From Cyanobacteriota bacterium (lineage in GTDB: Bacteria; Cyanobacteriota; Cyanobacteriia; Phormidesmidales; Phormidesmidaceae), in contig JAQCKL010000383.1 of the NCBI GenBank assembly GCA_027592485.1, positions 1 through 5,036 on the forward strand: 5,036 nucleotides of DNA, in the 5' to 3' direction. Positions 1 through 4,999 of the stretch are shown piece by piece; positions within the stretch are counted from its first letter, which is position 1; each line of letters begins with the position of its first letter. The translations under genes and the position numbers were made by a program. The notes below the pieces were generated by a model, which had not been told where the DNA came from, ran no database searches, and worked only from the letters and a program-made list of their open reading frames with translations.

Positions 1-1111
1 GGTGGGGCCTTTTTTCTTTTTTAGCTTTGCCTTTTTTGGGGCCTCTGGCCCAGACTCGGGAGGCTTTGCACCTGCCACCGTGCTCCTGCCCCGTTGGCAG
101 GTGGTCAGGCAGCAACAGCAGAGTTGGGTGATTGCCAATGTGGAGATCGCCCCAGATATCGCCCTCGAATCCCTAAGCCGAGAGCTGTGCCAGCAGGTAC
201 AGCACATCACGACGGTGCGAGAGGGTCGGCCATTGCCCCCGAAGGGGATGGAGCCTGGGCAGTTCCCTGTCCAACTGTCCCCAGAAGCGGCACGGCGATT
301 TAAGCGGGGGGTTGATCGGGCATTGCAGGCGATTGATCAAACCGATTTGCAAAAACAGGTGGTGGCCCATGCCCTCGACATTGTTAGTCCCTTTCCTTGG
401 CAGCGGGATATTTCTCTACAGCGGCTGCGGGCCCGCCATCCCGACTGTTATACCTTTGCCTTTAGCCGAGGGCCACAGGCCCACTTTATTGGGGCCAGCC
501 CAGAACGGTTGTTGAGTCTGCGCCAAGGCCAATTGGTTGCGGATGCCCTAGCGGGATCTGCGCCCAGGGGCAATACCCCCCTGGCTGATCACCAGTTGGG
601 GCAGCATCTTTTGAATAATCCGAAAGAACAGACAGAGCATCATCTCGTGGTGGACTTCATCGTGTCCCAACTCAAAGCTTTAGGGCTCCGACCTCGCCAT
701 CGGCCCTGCCCAACGCTACTACGGCTATCCCACATCCAGCATTTACACACCCCGATTTATGCCACGCTGCCCGAGCAGCTCTCCCCTTTGCAACTGGTGG
801 AAGTGCTGCACCCGACCCCAGCGGTGGCAGGGGTTCCCACGGCGACGGCCTGTGTCCAGATCCAGCGAACAGAACCCAGCGATCGCGGCCTCTATGCGGC
901 CCCTTTTGGCTGGGTGGACTACCAGGGCAATAGCGAATTTATCGTGGGCATTCGCTCGGCCCTCTTGCAGGGGTGTCAAGCCCGTCTTTATGCCGGGGCC
1001 GGAATTGTTAAGGGTTCAGACCCGAAGCAAGAGCTGGCCGAGATTCAGCTTAAGTTACAAACCCTAGCCGAAGTCTTGGGGGCAGGCCCAGACGTGTCAG
1101 GGGTTGTATAG
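1..1111 (+). CDS. menF: isochorismate synthase (MenF type), 5'-truncated by window edge
   Basis: Converts chorismate to isochorismate, the first committed step towards menaquinone; in cyanobacteria the product is phylloquinone, the A1 cofactor of photosystem I. Cytosolic, Mg2+-dependent. The 369 residues seen cover the C-terminal part of the chorismate-binding fold. Counting from the codon at base 2: KQVVAHALDI with Lys118, the position of the general base; FIGASPERL with Glu168, the position of the general acid, 50 residues later as in E. coli MenF (Lys190/Glu240, from memory); DALAGSAPRG (181-190); TEHH (211-214); LHPTPAVAGVPT (269-280); GLYAAPFGW (296-304); and a metal-binding end GAGIVKGSDPKQELAEIQ (332-349) with Glu344/Glu347. 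Family members usually have about 450-480 residues, so roughly 100 N-terminal residues lie upstream; the GTG at base 2 is an internal valine, not the start. The IVKGSDP ending and ALAGS motif favour isochorismate synthase over anthranilate synthase. No other men gene is in view. Confidence 0.93.
   Translation, partial: VGPFFFFSFAFFGASGPDSGGFAPATVLLPRWQVVRQQQQSWVIANVEIAPDIALESLSRELCQQVQHITTVREGRPLPPKGMEPGQFPVQLSPEAARRFKRGVDRALQAIDQTDLQKQVVAHALDIVSPFPWQRDISLQRLRARHPDCYTFAFSRGPQAHFIGASPERLLSLRQGQLVADALAGSAPRGNTPLADHQLGQHLLNNPKEQTEHHLVVDFIVSQLKALGLRPRHRPCPTLLRLSHIQHLHTPIYATLPEQLSPLQLVEVLHPTPAVAGVPTATACVQIQRTEPSDRGLYAAPFGWVDYQGNSEFIVGIRSALLQGCQARLYAGAGIVKGSDPKQELAEIQLKLQTLAEVLGAGPDVSGVV
879..886. 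repeat. HIP1 octamer GCGATCGC (within menF)
   Basis: A perfect copy of the highly iterated palindrome abundant in many cyanobacterial genomes. It lies in the coding sequence of menF, in the codons just before GLYAAPFGW. Confidence 0.8.
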
Positions 1112-1192
1112 CGCTGGCTACTTTTCTGAGTACACCTAGGATCGCTGTTTTAACACAGTTGAGTACCATAAACTGACGATTCACCCCTCTGG

Positions 1193-1561
1193 GTGACCGC
1201 ACCCCCGACCCTAGCCCCCCTGATATCTGGTGAGTTCGTGGACGAAAAGCCACCTGAGAAGCCTCCATCCAAACCCCGTAAGCGCCGTCCTAAGGCAACC
1301 CAGCCAGCGCTACCCCCCGCCTCAACCCCGACCGTCACGGGATACAAGGTCCAGGTTTTTTACTTGGCAGCTCGGAGTACAAACCCGAAGGCCCCGGTCA
1401 AGGATGCCCTCTGGTTTGCGGTTTATCCGATCATTCCCCGCGTGGGAGACTCCCTGTTCCATGACAGCGTCTACTACCAAGTGGAGCGGGTTTTTCTCTA
1501 CGAAAATCTGGCCTTGGGCTGGTATGCGGACATTGAGGTGTCTTACTATGGCCGCCGTTAA
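1193..1561 (+). CDS. hypothetical protein with Pro/Lys-rich N-terminus and compact C-terminal domain
   Basis: A 122-residue protein I cannot assign to a named family. Residues 1-48 are low complexity, rich in Pro, Lys and Arg (for example EKPPEKPPSKPRKRRPK), and probably disordered. Residues 49-122 look folded: alternating hydrophobic and aromatic stretches such as YKVQVFYLAAR, ALWFAVYPIIPRVGD and LALGWYADIEVSYYGRR suggest a small beta-rich domain. There is no signal peptide, membrane segment or cysteine. It reads as a real gene because the C-terminal half has protein-like hydrophobic spacing, and the frame fills the gap between menF and the convergent gene. The frame opens after a stop at 1169-1171, and GTG at 1193 is the only plausible start between; it has no clear ribosome binding site. 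A second GTG at 1238 would give a 107-residue form. It starts 81 bp after menF on the same strand, so it could share the menF transcript. Function unknown; a strongly basic tail could contact nucleic acid or acidic partners, but that is speculation. Confidence 0.72.
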   Translation: MTAPPTLAPLISGEFVDEKPPEKPPSKPRKRRPKATQPALPPASTPTVTGYKVQVFYLAARSTNPKAPVKDALWFAVYPIIPRVGDSLFHDSVYYQVERVFLYENLALGWYADIEVSYYGRR

Positions 1562-1564
1562 GCG

Positions 1565-1584
1565 CCCCCTTAAGCGCTTAGGGG
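1565..1584. repeat. inverted repeat just after the hypothetical gene
   Basis: CCCCT followed by the perfect palindrome TAAGCGCTTA and then GGGG makes a near-perfect inverted repeat that starts four bases past the stop codon at 1559-1561. There is no T-run after it on either strand, so a terminator role is possible but not shown. It could instead be a protein-binding site. Confidence 0.35.
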
Positions 1585-1615
1585 TATGCGGGTAAATAGC
1601 GTGCCGCTTCATTAG

Positions 1616-1632
1616 GGCGCAACCCTTGCGCC
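1616..1632. terminator. candidate bidirectional terminator hairpin between convergent genes
   Basis: GGCGCAA, loop CCC, TTGCGCC forms a perfect 7-bp GC-rich stem, extendable by a G-T pair. It lies between the 3' ends of the plus-strand hypothetical gene (stop at 1561) and the minus-strand TPM gene (stop at 1682), where a shared terminator is expected. No T-tract follows on either strand. Cyanobacterial terminators often have weak tails, but this also lowers confidence. Confidence 0.4.
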
Positions 1633-1681
1633 TCTACCTCAGTAACTTGTGGACCTGGTATGTTGTTCGGTTGCGGATCCC

Positions 1682-2515
1682 TTAGGTCTCCGAGGAGGAT
1701 GGATCGCTAAAGGCGGGGGTGAGAAAGGCGACTAGAGCCCCAATGGCAAAGCCCGCAATGTTACGCACTAAGGGAAGCCAGTCACTGGTACGGGTCACCA
1801 CCGGCCCGATCCCAAAAGCGACAAAGAGAATGCCCCACAGGGGAGAAAAAATCAGCATCCATTGCCAAGCAATCACCTGACCCGGCTTCCGGGGATGGCC
1901 CGCAAACCCACACACTAGCCCCCCCACAATTGATGTCACCAGGGTCAAAATCCATTGCTCCTGGGGCAGTCCTGGCACCACCGCACAGCCGCCCTGGCGC
2001 AGGCAAGTATCTAGGGTTTCAATGGTTTCAATAATGGCGCGATCTTCGCCGTTATCGCGCACAAAAAATTGATTGCCGAACCGAGTCTGGAGCTCGACCC
2101 AAAAGGTGCGGGGCAGCAACGGATAGAAGTCATCTCCCACACTGAAATTGAGGATGTTCCCCCCCCGAGCATCAGCTACGACCATGACACTGTGGTTGTC
2201 TAATCCCCAAAAGTCTTTGACGGCGCGGCCAGGGGTGCGATCGTACTGGGTTAAAACCCTCAGCTTCCAGCCGGTGTCTTGTTCAAGGGTTTCCAGGGTC
2301 TGGCTCAAGGTCTCTTCTTGAACAGCGGTCAGGGACTTAGCTAAATCGATAATCAGGGTCGGCTCATCGGGCAATAAAGTCGGATCTTCATAGGCATAAG
2401 CTGGGGTGGCCATACCACTCCAAAGCAGCGCTGCGACCGAAAAGGCCATTACCCACCGCAGCAATCGAAAAGAGGGCCAAGACAGAGCTGAGACTTTATA
2501 CCGAAAGAGGTTCAT
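1682..2515 (-). CDS. TPM-domain membrane-anchored protein (Psb32/TLP18.3 superfamily)
   Basis: A 277-residue exported protein. Residues 20-41 form a signal peptide ending ATPAYA, with likely cleavage before Tyr42. A TPM domain follows at about 50-185: PTLIIDLAKSLT, GWKLRVLTQYDRTPGRA, SVMVVADARGGNILNFSVGD and RDNGEDRAIIETIE, the last matching the conserved Asn-Gly-Asp region of TPM proteins. Three hydrophobic segments (about 188-206, 216-240 and 250-268) should anchor the C-terminus. Cys171 and Cys177 flank a short loop in the exported part and could form a disulfide. Known TPM members include plant TLP18.3 and cyanobacterial Psb32, implicated in photosystem II repair, and some have acid phosphatase activity. 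This protein has more C-terminal membrane segments than I associate with Psb32, so it may be a paralogous branch; the symbol is left blank. The ATG at 2513-2515 puts the signal peptide sensibly; no strong ribosome binding site precedes it. It is divergent from the regulator gene and convergent with the hypothetical gene. Confidence 0.85.
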   Translation of the reverse strand: MNLFRYKVSALSWPSFRLLRWVMAFSVAALLWSGMATPAYAYEDPTLLPDEPTLIIDLAKSLTAVQEETLSQTLETLEQDTGWKLRVLTQYDRTPGRAVKDFWGLDNHSVMVVADARGGNILNFSVGDDFYPLLPRTFWVELQTRFGNQFFVRDNGEDRAIIETIETLDTCLRQGGCAVVPGLPQEQWILTLVTSIVGGLVCGFAGHPRKPGQVIAWQWMLIFSPLWGILFVAFGIGPVVTRTSDWLPLVRNIAGFAIGALVAFLTPAFSDPSSSET

Positions 2516-2608
2516 CGTTTTGGGGTCGCCCTATTGAGATCCCAAATCTGGGAGCAACAGTTGTTTACAGATATTTACTTTATTCTAAGCTTGACTGTAA
2601 TCGATCGA

Positions 2609-2621
2609 GCCCGACTCGGGC
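2609..2621. promoter_or_regulatory. perfect 13-bp palindrome, possible operator
   Basis: GCCCGA, one central base, TCGGGC is a perfect inverted repeat. It sits about 94 bp upstream of the TPM start codon and just upstream of the AT-rich stretch that may hold the TPM promoter, which suits an operator for a dimeric regulator. Nothing here identifies the binding protein, and a GC-rich palindrome this short can occur by chance. Confidence 0.25.
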
Positions 2622-2751
2622 AATGCGATGTCTTGGCTTGGACTGAGCAAACTATCTGCCTGTAACCGATCCCGTCCCAGGGAGAGGGCCATCACCGCAG
2701 GGCGTCAGGATTCTAATTTTCCTGGGCATCGCTCAACAGACTCAGGTTTCC

Positions 2752-2783
2752 AGGTTAAAGGAATCGCTCAAAATCCTTAACCT
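2752..2783. repeat. bulged 10-bp inverted repeat upstream of response regulator
   Basis: AGGTTAA(A)GGA at 2752-2762 pairs with TCCTTAACCT at 2774-2783, with one unpaired A and an 11-base loop. It lies 130-161 bp upstream of the regulator start codon. It overlaps the first Pho-box-like octamer, so it may be an operator with half-sites on both strands rather than an RNA hairpin. Confidence 0.4.
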
Positions 2784-2805
2784 AATCATCCCCTAGGCTT
2801 AAGCC
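2776..2805 (+). promoter_or_regulatory. Pho-box-like tandem octamers
   Basis: CTTAACCT (2776-2783), CATCCCCT (2787-2794) and CTTAAGCC (2798-2805) are spaced exactly 11 bp apart, one helical turn. The cyanobacterial Pho box bound by SphR is described as tandem octamers close to CTTAACCT with 3-bp spacers. Here the first unit matches fully, the third at 6 of 8 positions and the middle at 5 of 8. The downstream gene encodes an SphR-like regulator, so autoregulation is possible. The weak middle unit makes this tentative. Confidence 0.3.
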
Positions 2806-2893
2806 TTGACCAGCAGGATACTGGGGTCTGGCTTCGGGGCCTTGTCGCGGTGGTTAACACCATGCCCATGGGATCAAATCGGGGCAAAGATTT

Positions 2894-2900
2894 AAGGGGA
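2894..2900 (+). promoter_or_regulatory. ribosome binding site of the response regulator gene
   Basis: AAGGGGA lies 12 bases before the ATG at 2913. The spacing is slightly long, but it is the only Shine-Dalgarno-like sequence near any candidate start and supports the ATG over the in-frame GTG codons at residues 11-13. Confidence 0.5.
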
Positions 2901-2912
2901 TAGTGTTTATCA

Positions 2913-3659
2913 ATGGGGCCAGAACAGTATCACGCTCAATCGGTGGTGGTGGCAGGTCAAGCCCATGTCCTGGTGGTAGATGATGAGGATTTAATCCGCG
3001 AAACAGTTGCCATGGCGCTGCAGGATGAGGGTTACAGCGTCTCTGTGGCGGAGAGTGGTTCTGTGGCGTTATCGATGTTGACCCCAGCCCTGGCACCGCC
3101 GACAACTGCCTTTGACTTGGCGATTTTAGACTTGATGTTGCCGGGGGTGAATGGCCTGGATCTGTGTCGGATGATTCGCCATCACAATTTGGATATTCCG
3201 GTTTTGATTTTGAGTGCTCGGGGTAGTGAAACCGATCGGGTGGTGGGGTTAGAGGTGGGGGCCGATGATTATTTGGTCAAACCCTTTGGGATGCGGGAGT
3301 TGATTGCTCGCTGTCGAGCCCTCATGCGGCGATATCGGCGATCGCGGAACTTGAGCACCGCGACTGTGCTGACCCATCAAGACATTACCCTCTATCTAGA
3401 TGAACTCAGAGTCTTGATTGCGGGGCAAGAGGTGGCGTTATCCCCAAAGGAGTTTCGCATTTTAGAGCTGTTCATGGCCCATCCCAATCAAGTCTGGTCT
3501 CGGGAGGCGTTAATTGACAAAATTTGGGGCGGAGACTTTGTGGGCGATCGCAAAACGGTAGATGTTCATATTCGCTGGTTACGGGAAAAAATTGAGCGGG
3601 ATCCCAGCAACCCCGAATACATCGTCACCTTGCGTGGGTTTGGCTATCGGTTTGGTTAA
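2913..3659 (+). CDS. OmpR/PhoB-family response regulator, SphR-like
   Basis: A 248-residue cytosolic two-component regulator that binds DNA when phosphorylated by a sensor kinase. The receiver domain spans about 18-137: acidic pocket Asp23/Asp24, phosphoacceptor Asp73 in AILDLMLPG, switch Ser101 in LILSARGS and Lys123 in LVKPFGMREL. The winged helix-turn-helix spans about 152-247, with LSPKEFRILELFM, VWSREALIDKIWG, the recognition helix KTVDVHIRWLREKI and the wing TLRGFGYRFG. Every catalytic residue is present. The GSETDRVVGLEVGADDYLVKPFGMREL region and the C-terminal domain resemble cyanobacterial SphR, the phosphate-starvation regulator, but many cyanobacterial paralogues are close, so I give no symbol. 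Residues 1-17 are an extra N-terminal extension with no recognised motif, so a later GTG start (residues 11-13) cannot be excluded. No histidine kinase gene adjoins it; the next gene on the same strand encodes a YbjN-family protein. Confidence 0.92.
   Translation: MGPEQYHAQSVVVAGQAHVLVVDDEDLIRETVAMALQDEGYSVSVAESGSVALSMLTPALAPPTTAFDLAILDLMLPGVNGLDLCRMIRHHNLDIPVLILSARGSETDRVVGLEVGADDYLVKPFGMRELIARCRALMRRYRRSRNLSTATVLTHQDITLYLDELRVLIAGQEVALSPKEFRILELFMAHPNQVWSREALIDKIWGGDFVGDRKTVDVHIRWLREKIERDPSNPEYIVTLRGFGYRFG
3338..3345. repeat. HIP1 octamer GCGATCGC (in the regulator's interdomain linker)
   Basis: A perfect HIP1 copy, flanked as GGCGATCGCG, in the part of the response regulator gene encoding the basic linker YRRSRNL between receiver and DNA-binding domains. 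Confidence 0.8.
3544..3551. repeat. HIP1 octamer GCGATCGC (in the regulator's DNA-binding domain)
   Basis: A perfect HIP1 copy, flanked as GGCGATCGCA, in codons for VGDRK just before the recognition helix of the response regulator. Third perfect copy in the window, supporting a cyanobacterial source. Confidence 0.8.
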
Positions 3660-3677
3660 GCATCGCGTCTTGGGTTC

Positions 3678-3719
3678 GTCTGCGGTACCCTAGCTGGGCA
3701 GTCTAACAATGACGCAGAC
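3678..3719 (+). repeat. inverted repeat with alternative pairing between regulator and YbjN genes
   Basis: GTCTGCG (3678-3684) pairs perfectly with CGCAGAC (3713-3719) around a 28-base loop. Within the loop AGTCT (3700-3704) can pair instead with AGACT (3716-3720), so two folds exclude each other. GTACCC (3685-3690) can also pair with GGGTAC at 3730-3735. No T-tract follows. It may partly end the regulator transcript or be a leader of the YbjN gene; the arms are short and the evidence is modest. Confidence 0.3.
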
Positions 3720-3791
3720 TCAGGCTACCGGGTACAACTTGCCTCAGCGCATCGAGCTTTGTCGCTGTCTTCCATGGGAATGATCCGTCCG

Positions 3792-4202
3792 ATGTCCGAT
3801 CTCAATATCAGCGATGCCACTGCCCATCCCCTCACCCGCTATCGTAATCATCTTGAGTTTCTGGGCTATCGGGTTGAAGAGGGAGAAGATGACCTTGTGG
3901 GACGCCATACCCGTAAACCCAATCTAATGGTGCGTCCGATTTCTGATCGGGGGGTTCTGGTCAGCACGATCTATAGCTTTACCCATGGGCTCGATCGCCT
4001 CGCCACCCTTGAGTATGTCAATGACCTGAATGGGGCGTTGATGTTTATGAAGGCCTATGTCGATGATGACCTGGATCTGGTCATGGAGACTTTTTTTGAA
4101 GGGCAATACGATCGCAGTAACTTCTCAATTTTGTTGGATAACGTTGAGTACGATATGCGCGTTTTTTTCAGTATGGATCTAACCCGAGAATATTTCAGCT
4201 AG
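3792..4202 (+). CDS. YbjN domain-containing protein
   Basis: A 136-residue acidic protein of the YbjN family, whose fold resembles type III secretion chaperones; members are small cytosolic proteins, and the molecular role of cyanobacterial ones is not settled. Visible family features from this start: an N-terminal helix RYRNHLEFLGYRVEE (16-30), a beta strand region PNLMVRPISDRGVLVSTIYSF (43-63), then the YVNDLNGALMFMKAYV helix (75-90), the acidic turn DDDLDLVMETFF (91-102) and a C-terminal helix through DNVEYDMRVFF (116-126). No signal peptide, membrane segment or cysteine. Start choice is uncertain: in-frame ATGs lie at 3774, 3780 and 3792 and a TTG at 3759. I prefer 3792 because GGGA at 3776-3779 lies 12 bases upstream and the preceding residues look non-conserved; the 3774 start would add six residues. 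It follows the response regulator by about 130 bp on the same strand, so co-transcription or control by that regulator is possible. Confidence 0.82.
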   Translation: MSDLNISDATAHPLTRYRNHLEFLGYRVEEGEDDLVGRHTRKPNLMVRPISDRGVLVSTIYSFTHGLDRLATLEYVNDLNGALMFMKAYVDDDLDLVMETFFEGQYDRSNFSILLDNVEYDMRVFFSMDLTREYFS

Positions 4203-4227
4203 TCTCAGCAGCAATGACCCTGGCAAT

Positions 4228-4246
4228 TGCCGATAACGGGTCGGCA
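4228..4246 (+). terminator. candidate terminator hairpin after the YbjN gene
   Basis: TGCCGA (4228-4233) pairs perfectly with TCGGCA (4241-4246) across a 7-base loop, 26 bases past the YbjN stop codon. The following GGATGTTGTTTGCTTG is T-rich without a clean T-run. The stem is short, so this is a weak candidate; the larger hairpin at 4331-4366 could serve instead. Confidence 0.3.
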
Positions 4247-4330
4247 GGATGTTGTTTGCTTGCCACTTTCTGGCCCTTGAAAATGCCAATGGTTTTGTGA
4301 CCACTACGGCTGATGCGAGGGGCAAATACA

Positions 4331-4366
4331 AAGAACCCTTGCGGGTCATCACCCGCAAGGGTTCTT
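4331..4366 (-). terminator. strong stem-loop, rho-independent terminator of the PEP-CTERM gene
   Basis: AAGAACCCTTGCGGGT (4331-4346), loop CATC and ACCCGCAAGGGTTCTT (4351-4366) form a perfect 16-bp stem. On the minus strand it begins 36 bases after the PEP-CTERM stop codon and runs into TTCTTTGTATTTG, a T-rich tail typical of intrinsic terminators. On the plus strand the tail is AAGCGATTAGG, without a T-run, although the stem is strong enough to also stop readthrough from the YbjN gene. Confidence 0.85.
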
Positions 4367-4402
4367 AAGCGATTAGGCGATTGATAATCGCTAGGGAGTA
4401 AC

Positions 4403-4999
4403 TTACGCCCCTTGCTTCTGACGCTTGATGGTGGTGGAAGCGGTAGCCGCTAGGGCGATGAGGCCCAAAACAGTTGCAGGTTCAGGAACTGCCTTCGCAG
4501 AAGTGGTCACAGTACCGAACTGATCGCTTTCAGATGCTGGCGCTTCATAGAGGAAATCATTGGAAGCTGCCTCGAAGTCAAATGCCGTGACAAAGATACT
4601 GTCAAAAAAGTCGATACTGTATTCGACAGAGTCAGTGCCACCGATGAACAGTCCTTCAACGAAAGGATCGGCCCCTAAGATCAAGGCAGCGTCGAATTGA
4701 GTTTCGGCAAACTCATCCTGGGAAGAAATGGAGAATGGATCAACGTCAATGTTGCCACTCCAGTTCCACATCCAAGAGGTGAATTCATCGCTGGAGATGA
4801 TGCCATCTAGGGCAGCTTCTTCTTCCGCATGAATGGAACCGGTGAGGGACGCGCCATCAGCCCAAAAATCGGTATATTCAACGGTCCATTCAAAGATGGC
4901 GGCATCGGCAGGGGTCGAGATCGCAGCCAAACCCACGGTAGCAACAGCAGCAATAGCAAAACGCTTCAGGGCACTTCGAATAAAAGATTTGTTTAACAA
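4403..4999 (-). CDS. PEP-CTERM sorting domain-containing secreted protein
   Basis: A predicted exported protein. From the TTG at 4999 it has 198 residues: a signal peptide with basic N-region (Lys4, Arg8, Lys12, Arg13), hydrophobic core AIAAVATVGLAAIS and cleavage near ADA/A at 33-34; an acidic body (about 34-168) rich in Asp, Glu and aromatic residues with no cysteine; and a C-terminal sorting signal of VPEPATVLG (171-179), a short hydrophobic stretch and the basic tail IKRQKQ. This tripartite end is the PEP-CTERM signal that exosortases recognise, linked in other bacteria to exopolysaccharide and surface display; no exosortase gene is in this window. I do not recognise the body domain. The start is uncertain: there is no ATG before Met77, no ribosome binding site ahead of the TTG, and the frame stays open to the right edge with no stop, so translation could begin outside the window. 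The TTG start gives the best-shaped signal peptide. A strong terminator follows at 4331-4366. Confidence 0.83.
   Translation of the reverse strand: MLNKSFIRSALKRFAIAAVATVGLAAISTPADAAIFEWTVEYTDFWADGASLTGSIHAEEEAALDGIISSDEFTSWMWNWSGNIDVDPFSISSQDEFAETQFDAALILGADPFVEGLFIGGTDSVEYSIDFFDSIFVTAFDFEAASNDFLYEAPASESDQFGTVTTSAKAVPEPATVLGLIALAATASTTIKRQKQGA

Larger units (their letters stand above)
2516..2912. other. divergent intergenic region with inverted repeats, no gene
   Basis: This 397-bp region separates the minus-strand TPM gene from the plus-strand response regulator and should hold both promoters. I found no credible coding frame or RNA gene. It contains a TCCCA-AATC-TGGGA hairpin (2540-2553) in the TPM leader, a GCCCGACTCGGGC palindrome (2609-2621), a bulged AGGTTAAAGGA/TCCTTAACCT inverted repeat (2752-2783), Pho-box-like repeats (2776-2805), a near-palindrome GGTGGTTAACACC (2849-2861) and CCCATGGG (2865-2872). 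The stretch at 2561-2590 is AT-rich and is the likeliest place for the TPM promoter, but no -35/-10 pair with normal spacing could be fixed on either strand. Confidence 0.6.

Noticed and set aside
2..4. GTG at base 2 as the start of menF
   Set aside because: The protein from here lacks the N-terminal quarter of the family and the frame is open at the window edge; this GTG is an internal valine.
5..37. T-rich runs as a terminator or promoter element
   Set aside because: They are codons for a Phe-rich stretch (GPFFFFSFAFF) that continues directly into the enzyme's conserved frame.
1230..1595. Alternative plus-strand frame overlapping the hypothetical gene
   Set aside because: The overlapping frame from 1193 has better hydrophobic patterning and a coherent C-terminal domain; this one is Arg/Pro/Ser-rich without protein-like features.
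1611..1680. Possible tRNA around the GC-rich hairpin
   Set aside because: No T-loop signature, acceptor stem or anticodon arm could be arranged on either strand; only the single hairpin is present.
2561..2586. Plus-strand promoter using TTGTTT or TTTACA with TATTCT
   Set aside because: Spacing between the boxes is 14 or 11 bases, too short for a standard sigma-70 promoter, and it is more than 320 bases from the regulator start.
2728..2771. Direct repeat ATCGCTCAA (two copies 35 bp apart) and CAGGTT (two copies 8 bp apart) as a repeat array
   Set aside because: Only two short copies each, with unrelated flanking sequence; not a CRISPR or iteron array.
4222..4231. Palindrome GGCAATTGCC as an operator
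   Set aside because: It lies downstream of a gene rather than in a promoter, is short, and overlaps the better-explained hairpin at 4228-4246.
4213..4299. 28-codon frame after the YbjN gene (starts MTLAIADNG)
   Set aside because: No ribosome binding site, no recognisable product, and it overlaps a candidate terminator hairpin.
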